A stretch of DNA of 64,000 bases from Mycolicibacterium hassiacum DSM 44199 (GCF_900603025.1 NZ_LR026975.1:4092001-4156000), one strand, 5' to 3'. Shown: positions 1-9,422, counted from the first letter of the stretch. Made by a program: numbers and translations. The notes: generated by a model not told the origin, from the sequence alone.

Positions 1-377
1 TGCGGCCGGGCCGCGAGCAGATCGAGTACATCGGCGCCGACCGCCCGCAGATCGAGCTGTTTGGACGCCGGAACCAGGGTGACCCCGTCGGCGACCCCGG
101 CCGCCTCGATATCGGCGATCAGCCCGGCCAGCCCGATCACCGTGCCGGCGTAGCGCACCCCGGCGACCGCTTCGACATCCCGTTGTGCGGCACGGAAATC
201 CGGCCCGACCGCGACCGCGACATCGAGGATGACGGCCACGTCGTCGTCGGCCTTGAGCTGTGCTCGCGCCCGGCGCGCCCGCGCCAGGTCGGCGGCGGCG
301 ATGCGTACCGCCGGGCCGGAGCCCCGGGTCAACTCGGTCCACTCGCCGGTCGCGTCATCAGCCACAAATAACCGCAC
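1..377 (-). CDS. Conserved hypothetical protein, 3' end outside window
   Basis: An open frame reads leftward from a GTG at 377 and runs off the left edge, giving at least 125 residues beginning MRLFVADD. An in-frame TAG lies a few codons upstream, so the start is bounded. The segment around residues 70-105 (VRYAGTVIGLAGLIADIEAA, then GVADGVTLVP) resembles the last helices of luciferase-like flavin monooxygenases, but it sits near the N-terminus, so this may be a stand-alone fragment-like protein. No catalytic residues are identifiable. It lies 44 bases downstream of the terC stop on the same strand and could be read through from it. Function unknown. Confidence 0.6.
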   Translation of the reverse strand, partial: MRLFVADDATGEWTELTRGSGPAVRIAAADLARARRARAQLKADDDVAVILDVAVAVGPDFRAAQRDVEAVAGVRYAGTVIGLAGLIADIEAAGVADGVTLVPASKQLDLRAVGADVLDLLAARP

Positions 378-421
378 GGACCCACGCTAGGCACCGGCAG
401 CGGCCACTTCGAGGGTTGCGC

Positions 422-1447
422 TCAGCGGGAATCGAATGACCCCTCGCTGTCCGGGTCGGACTCCACCGGATCGACATCGCGCACGTCCCGGACCCGGGTT
501 CGGTACAGGCTCAACGCCGTCGTCACGATCAGCGTGGCGACGATCACGCCCAGCGACACCAGGGTGGGGATCTCCGGCACCCAGGTGAGGTGTTCGCCGC
601 CGTTGATGAATGGCAGCTCGTTCTCGTGCAGCGCGTGCAGGAACAGCTTCACCGAGATGAACAGCAGGATCACGGCCAGGCCCTGGGACAGGTACACCAG
701 CCGGCGCAGCAGGTCGCCGAGCAGGAAGTACAGCTGGCGCAGCCCCATCAGTGCGAACACGTTCGCGGTGAACACCAGGTAGGGCTCCTGGGTCAGACCG
801 TAGATGGCCGGGATCGAGTCGAGCGCGAAGATCAGGTCGGTGGTGCCCAGCGCGACGATGACCAGGAACATCGGCGTCATCACGCGCTTGCCGTTCTCCT
901 TGACCCACATCCGCAGCCCGGCCCAGGTGTCGGTCATGCTCAGGTGGTTGCGGGCGAAGCGGACCACGAAGTTGTCGCCGTCGTCGTCGTGATCGGTGTC
1001 GCGGAGCAGGCTGATCGCGGTGTAGAGCAGAAAGCCCGCGAAGATGTAGAACACCCAGGAGAACTTGCTGATCGCGACCGCGCCCAACCCGATGAAGATG
1101 CCGCGGAAGATCAGCGCCAGGATGATGCCGACCAGCAGGGCCTGCTGCTGGAACTTCCGCGGCACGTTGAAGCTGGCCATGATGATCAGGAAGACGAACA
1201 GGTTGTCGACCGACAGGCTGTATTCGGTCAGCCACCCGGCGAAGAACTCCAGGCCGTACCTGCTGCCGTGGAAGATCCAGGTCCACAGGCCGAAGAGCAC
1301 GGCCAGCGTGACGTAGACGCCCAGCGCGATCCCGGTCTCGCGGCGGGACGGCTCGTGCGGGCGGCGCCCGATGACGATCACGTCGAACGACAGAACGGCG
1401 ATCGTCCCGGTGAGCGTTATCGCCCACTCGATTGCGGATACGTTCAC
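422..1447 (-). CDS. TerC-family integral membrane metal exporter
   Basis: A 341-residue polytopic membrane protein of the TerC/Alx family, whose characterised members export manganese or load it onto secreted proteins. The chain has about nine hydrophobic segments and the family's conserved acidic intramembrane residues, seen in SLSVDNLFVF and in FALDSIPAIY. The C-terminal tail is acidic and soluble. The start is GTG at 1447, 4 bases after a GGAGG Shine-Dalgarno; that GGAGG is one arm of a hairpin belonging to the upstream riboswitch. The same frame stays open far upstream but lacks family features there. It is divergent from the Pls-like gene. The manganese role is inferred from family and riboswitch. 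Confidence 0.93.
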   Translation of the reverse strand: MNVSAIEWAITLTGTIAVLSFDVIVIGRRPHEPSRRETGIALGVYVTLAVLFGLWTWIFHGSRYGLEFFAGWLTEYSLSVDNLFVFLIIMASFNVPRKFQQQALLVGIILALIFRGIFIGLGAVAISKFSWVFYIFAGFLLYTAISLLRDTDHDDDGDNFVVRFARNHLSMTDTWAGLRMWVKENGKRVMTPMFLVIVALGTTDLIFALDSIPAIYGLTQEPYLVFTANVFALMGLRQLYFLLGDLLRRLVYLSQGLAVILLFISVKLFLHALHENELPFINGGEHLTWVPEIPTLVSLGVIVATLIVTTALSLYRTRVRDVRDVDPVESDPDSEGSFDSR

Positions 1448-1450
1448 AAA

Positions 1451-1580
1451 ACCTCCGGTCGTCAGAACGCCGGAGGTCTCTTCCGCCGCCACGAGCGTGC
1501 CGGCCCGCAGCACCGGTCGACCGATGACGGCCGACGTGATGACGACGCCGCGGCGAAGGAGTACTCCCCTCCGACGCCGA
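1451..1580 (-). promoter_or_regulatory. yybP-ykoY manganese riboswitch with SD-sequestering hairpin
   Basis: On the minus strand the leader contains the class hallmarks: GGAGGGGAGTA (1573-1563) and, about 90 bases later, AGAGACCTCCGGCG (revcomp of 1468-1481). CGGAGG (1573-1568) can pair with CCTCCG (1476-1471) to close the aptamer. The same 3' strand, ACCTCCGG (1477-1470), is also perfectly complementary to CCGGAGGT (1458-1451), which holds the terC Shine-Dalgarno 4 bases before its GTG. The two pairings are mutually exclusive. This implies that metal binding frees the ribosome site and turns translation on. Class assignment is from the conserved motifs; the mechanism is inference. Confidence 0.88.
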
Positions 1581-1705
1581 TTGTGCCAGGTAAGCGACGT
1601 TGACCGAAATCGCTGGGACCAAACCTCGCCGAACCCGGCCCGATGGTGTGACGCCGGCCGGGAGTGGTGCGGCCGTGTGAACCCGGTGCGACGGTGGTGC
1701 CTTAG

Positions 1706-1711
1706 TACCTT
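1706..1711 (+). promoter_or_regulatory. -10 box (TACCTT), leaderless start of the Pls-like gene
   Basis: TACCTT ends 6 bases before the GTG at 1718, so transcription would begin at or next to the start codon. No convincing -35 is seen. Confidence 0.5.
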
Positions 1712-1717
1712 GTATCC

Positions 1718-4700
1718 GTGACCGAGGACCCGCTGCCGGAAGCCCTGGACGCCGCGCAGTGTGCACCGTCGGCGCCCGGGCCGGAGCCGCGCACGCTGGT
1801 CGACATCCTCTACGACACCGCGCGTCGCCATCCGCACGCGCCGGCGATCGACGACGGCGAGGTCCAGCTGACCTATGCCGAGTTGATCGCCGACATCGAG
1901 GAGACGGTCGACTGGCTGGCGGCCCGCGGCATCGGCCGCGGCGACCGGATCGGCATCCGGATCCCGGGTGGCGGCTACGCGCTGTATGTGGCGATCCTGG
2001 CGGTGCTGGCCGCCGGCGCGGCCTACGTCCCGATCGAACCGGGCGACGACGAGCGGGCCGGGGCGCTGTTCGGTGAGCTCGGCGTGGTGGGGGTGATCAC
2101 CGAACGCGGGTTGATCCGCGGACCGGGGTCGTCGCGGGGCTGGCGGGCAGGCCAGCCGCTGGGCCGCGACGACGCCTGGATCCTGGTGCCGCCGGAGGCG
2201 GCCGGCGCCGCCCACGCGATCGCGGTGACCCATCGCATCGCCGCGGCGGCGGTCGATGCACAGTCGCGGATCTTCTTGACGGACAGCCCGATCGGCCCGG
2301 GTGACCGGGTGCTCGCCGCGATGCCGGTGGCCACCGACGCGGCCTGCCGGGAGATGTGGTTGGCCTGGGCACACGGGGCGTGTCTGGTGCCTGCGCCACC
2401 CGCGTTGGCGCGCAACGGTGTCGACCTGGGCCCGTGGCTTTCGTCGCGGACGCCGACCGTGGTGACGGCGACGCCGTCGGCGGCAGCGCGCTGGCCGGTC
2501 GAGGCGCTGGAGTCGGTGCGGCTGCTCATCCTGGTCGGCGAGACCTGTCCGGCCGATGTGGCCGCACGCCTGGTGACGGCCCCGCTGGTGGGGGCGCCGG
2601 GCGCGCGGGAGGTGTGGAGCTGCTACGGCGCCTTCGGCGCGACCGGGACGGTGTGTGCGGCCCGGCTCGGCGAGGCTGACCCGACCGCGCTCGGGTCACC
2701 GCTGCCGGGCTGGGAGGTGGCCGTCGTCGACGAGCACGGCCGGCCGGTCGGTGCGGGCGAGGTGGGCGAACTCGTCCTCGGCGGCGGCTGCCTGGCACGC
2801 GCGGTCGACCCGGCGCTGGACGGCGAGTTGTTTCCACCGATTCCGGCGTTGGGGTGGAACCGGGCCTGCCGCACCGGGGATCAGGCCCGAGCCGACTCCG
2901 ACGGGGTGCATCTGATCGACGGGGCCAATCCGACCGAACCGATGCCAGCGCTCGACCCGCGGGCGGAGTTGACGGGCACCGCCGGCTGGCTCGCGGAGCA
3001 GTGGCGCGCGGTGCTCGGCGCCGCGGTCGACGGCCCCGACGCCGATTTCTTCGTGCTCGGCGGCGGGCCGTCGGCGGCCGCGCGGCTCGTCTCCGCGCTG
3101 CGCAGCCGCTATCCGCAGCTGACCGTGGCCGACGTCTACGACCGTCCCCGGCTCGGGGCGCTGGCCGAGTTTCTCGACGGGCTGCCCGAGACCGCCGCCC
3201 CGGCGCCGCGCGAGGTGCGGCCCACTCCCCGGTTCAGCCGCGCCGTACAGTCGGTGCTCGCCCTGATCCCGGCGACGCTCACCGGGCTGCCCTGGGCGGT
3301 GTGGCTGGGAGCGGCCAATAACGTTGCCGCCGAACTGAACTGGGTGCCGTGGACCCGCACCGTCAGCTGGTGGTGGATCCTGTTCGGGTTCCTGCTGTTC
3401 GTCACCCCGCTGGGACGGCTGGGGTGGTCGGCGCTGTCGGCGCGGCTGCTGCTGTCCGGCCTGCAACCGGGTGTGTACCGGCGCGGCGGGGCGGTGCATC
3501 TGCGGGTGTGGCTGGCCGAACGGATCGCCGACGCGGCCGGTGCGCGCAGCGTCGTCGGCACGCCGTGGCTGACGATCTACGCCCGCGCGCTCGGCAACAA
3601 GATCGGCAAACGCGTCGACCTGCACACCGTGCCACCGGTGACCGGGATGCTCACCCTCGGCGACCGGTGCGCGATCGATCCCGAGGTGGATCTGCGCGGG
3701 CACTGGGTCGACGGCGACGCCTTCCACGTCGGGCGCATCACCGTGGCCGCCGACGCCGCGGTCGGCACCCGCAGCGTGCTGCTGCCCGGCACGGCGGTCG
3801 GTGTCCACGCCGTGCTCGCCCCCGGATCGTGTACGACCGGCCGGATCGGCGACGGCCAGTTCTGGGCCGGCTCGCCGGCGGTGAGATCCGCACCGCCCCG
3901 CCGGCAGCGGCCGTCGTCCTCGCCGCCACCGAACCGGTCCCCGCTGTGGGGCGGGGTGTACGCGGTGTCGGCGCTGCTGCCGGCCGCGCTGCCGCTGCCG
4001 GCGCTCGCGGCCGGGGCCCTGGTGCTGGGCTGGGCCGTGCGCGACACCGCCACGCTGAGCGCCGCGCTCGCCCCGGCCGCGATCTGGACCCCGGTCGCGG
4101 CGGTGGTCGCGCTGATCACCTATGCGGTGACGATCGTCGCCGGTGTGCGGTTGTTGTCGCTGGGCCTGCGCCCGGGCCGGCACCCGGTGCGCAGCCGCGC
4201 CGGGTGGCAGGCGTGGCTGGTCGCCCGGTTGACCGAGGCGGCGCGGGCGGTGCCGGTGTCCGGAGCGCTGCTGGCACCGGTGTGGTCGCGCCTGCTGGGC
4301 GCCGAAGTCGGTCGCGGCGCGGAGATCTGCACGGTCCCGGCGCTGCCCCGACTGACCACCGTCGGCGCCGGGACGGTGCTGGGCCGGGACGCCGCCGTCG
4401 GCGGTTACGCGTTGGGCGGCGGATGGCTGCGCCTCGGACCCACCCGCATCGGTGACCGCGCGGTCGTCGGCGACGCGGCCCTCGTCCCGGCCGGAGCCGG
4501 CGTTCCCGACAACACGGTGATCTCGGCGGCCGCGGTGGCGCCGAACCAGGCCCGGCCCGGGTCGGCGTGGTTGGGCAGTCCGGCCACCCGGTGGCGGGCC
4601 GGCAGTCCCTCGGCGGGCCGGCGCGGGCCGCAGCTGCTGCGCGCGATCGTCGAGACCGCCCGGCTGGTGCCGGTGGTCGTGACCGTCGCGCTCGGGGTGG

Positions 4701-5344
4701 CGCTGCTGGCCGCGCTGCAGTGGACCGCGCTGACGGTCGGCTGGTACTGGGCGGTGGTGGGCAGCGGGATCGCGATGCTGGTCGCCGCCGCGGTCGCTGG
4801 CGGTGTCGTCGTGCTCGCCAAATGGCTTGTAGCGGGCCGGATCCGGGCCGGACAGCGGTCGCCGGTGGCGCGGTGGCGCCAGGATCTCGCCGCGACGTTC
4901 GCCGAAACGGTTGCCGCACCGTGGTTCTGCCGGCTGGCGACCGGATCCGCCGCCATGACGCTGTGGCTGCGGGCGCTGGGCGCGGCGGTCGGCCGGGGTG
5001 TCTGGTGCGAGACCACCGGGGTGTCGGCCCCGGATCTGGTCAGGCTGGGCACGGGTGCGGCGGTCAACCGCGCCGCCCGGATACCGGCCGGCATGCCCGA
5101 CGACGGCGCCGATGGCGTTGTGCTGGAAGCCGGCTCGACGATCGGCCCGCACTCGGCGGTGTCGGCGGGCGCACGCATCGGCGCCGGTGCGACGGTCGGG
5201 CCCGCCTCGCTGGTGCTCGGCGGGGACGAGCTGCCGGCATCCACCCGCTGGCTCGGCAACCCGATCGCCCCGTGGCCGGTGGGCCGGCGCAGACCCGACG
5301 GAGCGCAACGCCGCGCCCGGCAGACCGAGAAGCCCGCCGCGTGA
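1718..5344 (+). CDS. Pls/PosA-family NRPS-like protein with degenerate adenylation domain
   Basis: A 1208-residue membrane protein with the architecture of poly-lysine-synthetase-like (Pls/PosA) proteins. It has an AMP-binding domain (about 25-400), a carrier domain (about 410-490, candidate phosphopantetheine serine Ser452 in GGGPSAA), and then pairs of membrane helices alternating with three left-handed beta-helix acyltransferase-like domains (about 615-705, 865-950 and 1086-1190). The adenylation core is eroded. The glycine-rich ATP loop (normally TSGSTGxPKG) reads VPPEAAGAAHAIAVTH near residues 157-172, the YGPTE motif reads CYGAFGATG, and only RTGD is intact. It may therefore not activate an amino acid. 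Start GTG sits 6 bases after a -10 box. A flippase and galE follow, suggesting an envelope role. Confidence 0.85.
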   Translation: MTEDPLPEALDAAQCAPSAPGPEPRTLVDILYDTARRHPHAPAIDDGEVQLTYAELIADIEETVDWLAARGIGRGDRIGIRIPGGGYALYVAILAVLAAGAAYVPIEPGDDERAGALFGELGVVGVITERGLIRGPGSSRGWRAGQPLGRDDAWILVPPEAAGAAHAIAVTHRIAAAAVDAQSRIFLTDSPIGPGDRVLAAMPVATDAACREMWLAWAHGACLVPAPPALARNGVDLGPWLSSRTPTVVTATPSAAARWPVEALESVRLLILVGETCPADVAARLVTAPLVGAPGAREVWSCYGAFGATGTVCAARLGEADPTALGSPLPGWEVAVVDEHGRPVGAGEVGELVLGGGCLARAVDPALDGELFPPIPALGWNRACRTGDQARADSDGVHLIDGANPTEPMPALDPRAELTGTAGWLAEQWRAVLGAAVDGPDADFFVLGGGPSAAARLVSALRSRYPQLTVADVYDRPRLGALAEFLDGLPETAAPAPREVRPTPRFSRAVQSVLALIPATLTGLPWAVWLGAANNVAAELNWVPWTRTVSWWWILFGFLLFVTPLGRLGWSALSARLLLSGLQPGVYRRGGAVHLRVWLAERIADAAGARSVVGTPWLTIYARALGNKIGKRVDLHTVPPVTGMLTLGDRCAIDPEVDLRGHWVDGDAFHVGRITVAADAAVGTRSVLLPGTAVGVHAVLAPGSCTTGRIGDGQFWAGSPAVRSAPPRRQRPSSSPPPNRSPLWGGVYAVSALLPAALPLPALAAGALVLGWAVRDTATLSAALAPAAIWTPVAAVVALITYAVTIVAGVRLLSLGLRPGRHPVRSRAGWQAWLVARLTEAARAVPVSGALLAPVWSRLLGAEVGRGAEICTVPALPRLTTVGAGTVLGRDAAVGGYALGGGWLRLGPTRIGDRAVVGDAALVPAGAGVPDNTVISAAAVAPNQARPGSAWLGSPATRWRAGSPSAGRRGPQLLRAIVETARLVPVVVTVALGVALLAALQWTALTVGWYWAVVGSGIAMLVAAAVAGGVVVLAKWLVAGRIRAGQRSPVARWRQDLAATFAETVAAPWFCRLATGSAAMTLWLRALGAAVGRGVWCETTGVSAPDLVRLGTGAAVNRAARIPAGMPDDGADGVVLEAGSTIGPHSAVSAGARIGAGATVGPASLVLGGDELPASTRWLGNPIAPWPVGRRRPDGAQRRARQTEKPAA

Positions 5345-5363
5345 TGCCGCCGGTGGCGACGTT

Positions 5364-6644
5364 GTGACCGACGCGACGCCGGCGACCGGCGCGATCACGC
5401 GGGCCAGCGTCCTGCGGGTCGGGGCGGCCACCGCCCTGTCCGCGCTGTGCGGCTACGTGGTGATGTACCTGGCGGCCCGGAACCTGGCGCCGGAGGGTTT
5501 CTCGGTGTTCAGCGTGTTCTGGGGCGCGTTCGGTCTGGTCACCGGCGCGACCAACGGGTTGCTGCAGGAAGCCACCCGGGAGGTGCGCCACGCGGTGTCC
5601 GCGCCCGCCGGCAGGCCCCGCCGCACCCGGCCGATGTGGGCCGCGGTGCTGGTGGCGGCGCTGGCGGCGGCGGCGATCATCGGTACCGCGCCGCTGTGGG
5701 CGGCACGGGTGTTCGCCGAGGCGCGCCTGCTGAGTGTGCTGCTGCTGGCGGCCGGGGTGGCCGGGTTCTGTCTGCACGCGACGCTGCTGGGCATGCTGGC
5801 CGGGGTGAACCGGTGGACCCAGTACGGGGCGCTGATGGTGACCGACGCGGGGATCCGGGTGGCGGTGGCCGTCGCGGCGTTCGTGTTGGGCTGGGGACTG
5901 GCCGGGTTCCTGTGGGCGACGGTCGCGGGCGCGGTGGCGTGGCTGATCGTGCTGCTGGTCTCCCCGGCTGCGCTGGGCGCGGCCCGGCTGCGCACCGCGG
6001 GCGGCATGGCGGGATTCCTGCGGGGTGCCTCGCATTCGATCGCCGCCGCCGGGGCCAGCGCGGTGCTGGTGACCGGTTTCCCGGTGCTGCTCAAGGCCAC
6101 CTACGGCGACCTGGGCGCCGCCGGCGGGGTGGTGCTGCTGGCGGTGATGCTGACCCGGGCGCCGCTGCTGATCCCGTTGACCGCGCTGCAGGGCAACCTG
6201 ATCGCCCACTTCGTCGACGAGCGGGGGCGCCGGCTGCGGGCGCTGCTCGCCCCGGTCGCGGTGGTGGGCTTGGTGGGGGCGATCGGCGTGGTGGCGGCGG
6301 GCCTGATCGGACCGTGGCTGCTGCGGGTGGCGTTCGGGCCGGAGTATCTGGCCGACGGCGCGGTGCTGGCCTGGTTGACCGCCGCGGCCACCTCGATCGC
6401 GCTGTTGACGTTGACCGGGGCCGCCACCGTCGCGGCGGCGCTGCACCGCGCCTACGCCGCCGGCTGGGTCAGCGCGACCGTCGTCGCCACCATGCTGCTG
6501 CTGGCGCCGCTGGCGCTGGAGACCCGCACCATCGTGGCGCTGCTGTGCGGACCGCTGGTCGGCATGGCGGTGCACCTGGTCGCACTGGCCCGGCACCGCC
6601 CTGATCGACACGCGGAATCCGCGCCGAATACCCTGCCCACATGA
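5364..6644 (+). CDS. Polysaccharide/lipid flippase-like integral membrane protein (Rv3630-like)
   Basis: A 426-residue protein made almost entirely of hydrophobic helices (about 12), resembling the MOP/Wzx-type flippases that move lipid-linked sugars across the membrane. It begins at GTG 5364, 19 bases after the Pls-like stop; the N-terminus contains the amphipathic start and first helix typical of the family (LSALCGYVVMYLAARNLAPE). It occupies the position of M. tuberculosis Rv3630. Its stop overlaps the galE start as ATGA, so the two are translationally coupled. This suggests export of a galactose-containing product, but the substrate cannot be read from the sequence. Confidence 0.8.
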   Translation: MTDATPATGAITRASVLRVGAATALSALCGYVVMYLAARNLAPEGFSVFSVFWGAFGLVTGATNGLLQEATREVRHAVSAPAGRPRRTRPMWAAVLVAALAAAAIIGTAPLWAARVFAEARLLSVLLLAAGVAGFCLHATLLGMLAGVNRWTQYGALMVTDAGIRVAVAVAAFVLGWGLAGFLWATVAGAVAWLIVLLVSPAALGAARLRTAGGMAGFLRGASHSIAAAGASAVLVTGFPVLLKATYGDLGAAGGVVLLAVMLTRAPLLIPLTALQGNLIAHFVDERGRRLRALLAPVAVVGLVGAIGVVAAGLIGPWLLRVAFGPEYLADGAVLAWLTAAATSIALLTLTGAATVAAALHRAYAAGWVSATVVATMLLLAPLALETRTIVALLCGPLVGMAVHLVALARHRPDRHAESAPNTLPT

Positions 6645-7618
6645 CCTGGCTGGTGACCGGAGGCGCCGGTTATATCGGATCCCACGTGGTGCGGGCGCTG
6701 CAGGACGCCGATCTGCCGGTCGCGGTGATCGACGACCTGTCGACCGGGCTCGAGCAGTTCGTGCCGCCCGAGGTGCCGTTCGTGCGCGGCACCCTGCTGG
6801 ATGCGGACCTGGTCCGCCGCACCCTGCGCGAACAGCGGGTGACCGGCGTCATCCACATTGCCGGGTTCAAGTACGCCGGGGTGTCGGTGCAGCAGCCGCT
6901 GCACACCTACGAGCAGAACGTGTCGGCGATGGTCACCCTGCTCAAGGCGATGCAGGAGTGCGAGGTGAACATGATCGTGTTCTCCTCCAGCGCGGCCACC
7001 TTCGGCACCCCCGACGTGGACCTGGTCACCGAGACCACCCCGACCCGACCCGAATCCCCCTACGGGGAGAGCAAGCTCATCGGCGAGTGGCTGCTGGCCG
7101 ACACCGCCCGTGCCACCGGGCTGCGGCACACCAGCCTGCGTTACTTCAACGTGGTGGGCTCGGGCTCGCCGGACCTGTACGACGTGAGCCCGCACAACCT
7201 GTTCCCGCTGGTGTTCGACATGCTCTACCGCGGTGAGACGCCGCGCATCAACGGCGACGACTACCCCACCCCGGACGGCACCTGCGTGCGCGACTACATC
7301 CACGTCGCCGATCTGGCGCTGGCGCACGTCGCTGCGGCCCGGCGGCTGCAGGCCGGCGAACCGGTGGAACCGGTGTACAACCTCGGCAGCGGCACCGGCA
7401 CCTCGGTGCGCGAGATCATGACCGCGATCCGCAAGGTCACCGGGATCGACTTCGAGCCGACGATCGCGCCGCGCCGCCCCGGCGACCCGGCCCGCATCGT
7501 CGCCTCCGGGGAGCTGGCCGCCCGGGATCTGGGCTGGCGGATGCGCCATTCGCTGGAGGACATGGTCAGGTCCGCATGGGAGGCGCGGCAGCGGGCCGGA
7601 GATGCCTATCCGCGGTAA
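6641..7618 (+). CDS. galE: UDP-glucose 4-epimerase
   Basis: A 325-residue extended short-chain dehydrogenase that interconverts UDP-glucose and UDP-galactose, the precursor of the galactan of mycobacterial cell walls. Visible are the NAD loop TGGAGYIGSH (6-15), the SSSAATFG active-site strand (catalytic Ser117) and the YGESK motif (Tyr141, Lys145). Full family length. ATG 6641 overlaps the flippase stop by 4 bases, and its own 3' end overlaps the next gene by 17 bases. Orthologous in position to Rv3634c (galE1). Confidence 0.95.
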   Translation: MTWLVTGGAGYIGSHVVRALQDADLPVAVIDDLSTGLEQFVPPEVPFVRGTLLDADLVRRTLREQRVTGVIHIAGFKYAGVSVQQPLHTYEQNVSAMVTLLKAMQECEVNMIVFSSSAATFGTPDVDLVTETTPTRPESPYGESKLIGEWLLADTARATGLRHTSLRYFNVVGSGSPDLYDVSPHNLFPLVFDMLYRGETPRINGDDYPTPDGTCVRDYIHVADLALAHVAAARRLQAGEPVEPVYNLGSGTGTSVREIMTAIRKVTGIDFEPTIAPRRPGDPARIVASGELAARDLGWRMRHSLEDMVRSAWEARQRAGDAYPR

Positions 7619-9395
7619 CGGCGTGCCGGGTTCGTCCTGGGTGGCACGCGCCGCGGTCGCGCTGATCGTGGTGCACCTCGCGGTGCGGGCGGTGCTCGCG
7701 TTCGGCGGCTACTACTACTGGGACGATCTGATCCTGGTCGGCCGCGCCGGCACCCAGAACCTGCTGTCGTGGTCGTATCTGTTCGACGACCACGACGGTC
7801 ACGTCATGCCGGGCGCGTTCCTGCTGGCCGGCCTGATCACCAACCTGGCGCCGTTCGTCTGGGCGGGCCCGGCGGTGAGCCTGGTGCTGCTGCAACTGCT
7901 GGCGTCGCTGGCGCTGCTGAGGGCGCTGCACGTGATCCTGGGCTGGCGCCCGGTGTTGTTGCTGCCGTTGACCTTTGCGTTGTTCACCCCGCTGGCGATC
8001 ACCGGGTTCGCCTGGTGGGCGGCCGCGTTGAACTCGCTGCCGATGCTGGCCGCGCTGGCCTGGGTGTGCGCGGATGCGATCTGTCTGGTGCGCACGGGTG
8101 CGCGCCGCTACGCGGTCACCGGCACGCTGGTGTACCTCGGGGGGCTGCTGTTCTTCGAGAAGGCGGCGGTGATCCCGTTCGTGGCGTTCGCGATCACCGC
8201 CCTGCTGCCCTACGTCACCGGTGATCGGTCGCCGCTGGCCCGCGTGTGGCGGCACGGTGCTGCGCTGTGGCTGCCGACGCTGGCGCTGACCGCCGCCTGG
8301 GTCGGGGTGTATCTGCTGGTGGTCGATGCCCGGCGGTGGAGCCGGGACTGGTCGATGACCGCCGACCTGCTGGCCCGGTCGATCACCCACGGCATCGTGC
8401 CCGGCCTGGTGGGCGGTCCGTGGCAGTGGCAGCGGTGGGCACCGGCCTCGCCGTGGGCCACCCCGCCGGTGGCGGTGATGGTGCTGGGCTGGCTGGCGCT
8501 GGCCGCGGTGCTGGCGCTGTCGCTGTACCGCAAGCGGCGCATCTGGGCGGTGTGGCTGGTGGCGGCCGGTTACGCGGTGGCCTGCCAGGTGCCGATCTAC
8601 CTGCTGCGCTCATCGCAGTTCACCGCGCTGGAGTTGGCGCAGACACTGCGGTACTTCCCCGACCTGGTGGTGGTGCTGGCGCTGCTGGCCGCGGTCGGGT
8701 TGCGCGCACCGAACCGGCCGAGTGCCGCACTCGACGCGTCCCGCGCCAGAACCGTTGCCGTGCTCGTGGTTACCAGCGCGTTCGTGGCCGGCAGCCTGTA
8801 CTCGACCGCGACGTTTCTGCTGATCTGGCGCGACAGCCCGGTGCCGGAGTATCTGCACAACGCGCTGGCGGGCCTGCAGCAGGCCGCGGCGGAGTCCGAT
8901 GCGCCGCTGCTCGACCAGGAGGTGGACCCGCTGATCCTGCAGCGGGTGGCCTACCCGGAGAACCTGGCCAGCCACATGTTCGCGCTGGCGCGGCCGCGGC
9001 CGGACTTCGCCGACGCCACCACCCGACCGCGGATGTTCGACCGCACCGGCCGGCTGGTGGACGCCCACGTGACCTGGGTGCGCGCGATCGTTCCGGGCCC
9101 GCAGCCGAACTGCGGCTACTTCGTGCAACCGGACTTCCCGGTGCGCATCCCGCTGGACGGGCCGCTGCTGCCGGCGGACTGGACCGCCGAGATCAACTAC
9201 CTGGCCAACAGCGACGGGTCGCTGACCATGTCGCTGAGCGAGGGCCGCGCGGTGAAGGTGCCGGTGCGGCCCGGGCTGAACCGGGTGTTCGTGCGGCTGC
9301 CCGGTGCCGGTGACGCCATCGACGTGGCCGCCAACACCGCGGCCCTGTCGGTCTGCATCTCCCCGGGTCCGGTCGGTTTCCTGGCGCCGAGATAA
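7602..9395 (+). CDS. Large conserved transmembrane protein (Rv3635-like, GT-C-like)
   Basis: A 597-residue protein with about ten membrane helices in the first 420 residues followed by an extracytoplasmic beta-rich C-terminal domain (about 430-597). After the first helix it carries YYYWDDL, an acidic motif in the place used by GT-C glycosyltransferases for metal/lipid-phosphate binding; that is the basis for suggesting a polyprenyl-phosphate-sugar-dependent transferase. ATG 7602 lies inside the galE 3' end, so it is operonic with galE and the flippase. Function is unproven. Confidence 0.75.
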   Translation: MPIRGNGVPGSSWVARAAVALIVVHLAVRAVLAFGGYYYWDDLILVGRAGTQNLLSWSYLFDDHDGHVMPGAFLLAGLITNLAPFVWAGPAVSLVLLQLLASLALLRALHVILGWRPVLLLPLTFALFTPLAITGFAWWAAALNSLPMLAALAWVCADAICLVRTGARRYAVTGTLVYLGGLLFFEKAAVIPFVAFAITALLPYVTGDRSPLARVWRHGAALWLPTLALTAAWVGVYLLVVDARRWSRDWSMTADLLARSITHGIVPGLVGGPWQWQRWAPASPWATPPVAVMVLGWLALAAVLALSLYRKRRIWAVWLVAAGYAVACQVPIYLLRSSQFTALELAQTLRYFPDLVVVLALLAAVGLRAPNRPSAALDASRARTVAVLVVTSAFVAGSLYSTATFLLIWRDSPVPEYLHNALAGLQQAAAESDAPLLDQEVDPLILQRVAYPENLASHMFALARPRPDFADATTRPRMFDRTGRLVDAHVTWVRAIVPGPQPNCGYFVQPDFPVRIPLDGPLLPADWTAEINYLANSDGSLTMSLSEGRAVKVPVRPGLNRVFVRLPGAGDAIDVAANTAALSVCISPGPVGFLAPR

Positions 9396-9422
9396 GTGCG
9401 CGACGGGATGGTGGCGACGGGC

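Noticed and set aside
590..1603. 337-residue plus-strand frame across terC
   Set aside because: It overlaps the riboswitch and the TerC helices, is rich in Gln/His/Asp repeats and shows no family pattern.
2696..5431. 911-residue open frame antisense to the Pls-like gene
   Set aside because: Composition is dominated by Arg, Gly, Pro and Ala, typical of reading high-GC codons on the wrong strand; no domain is visible and the plus-strand protein has clear ones.
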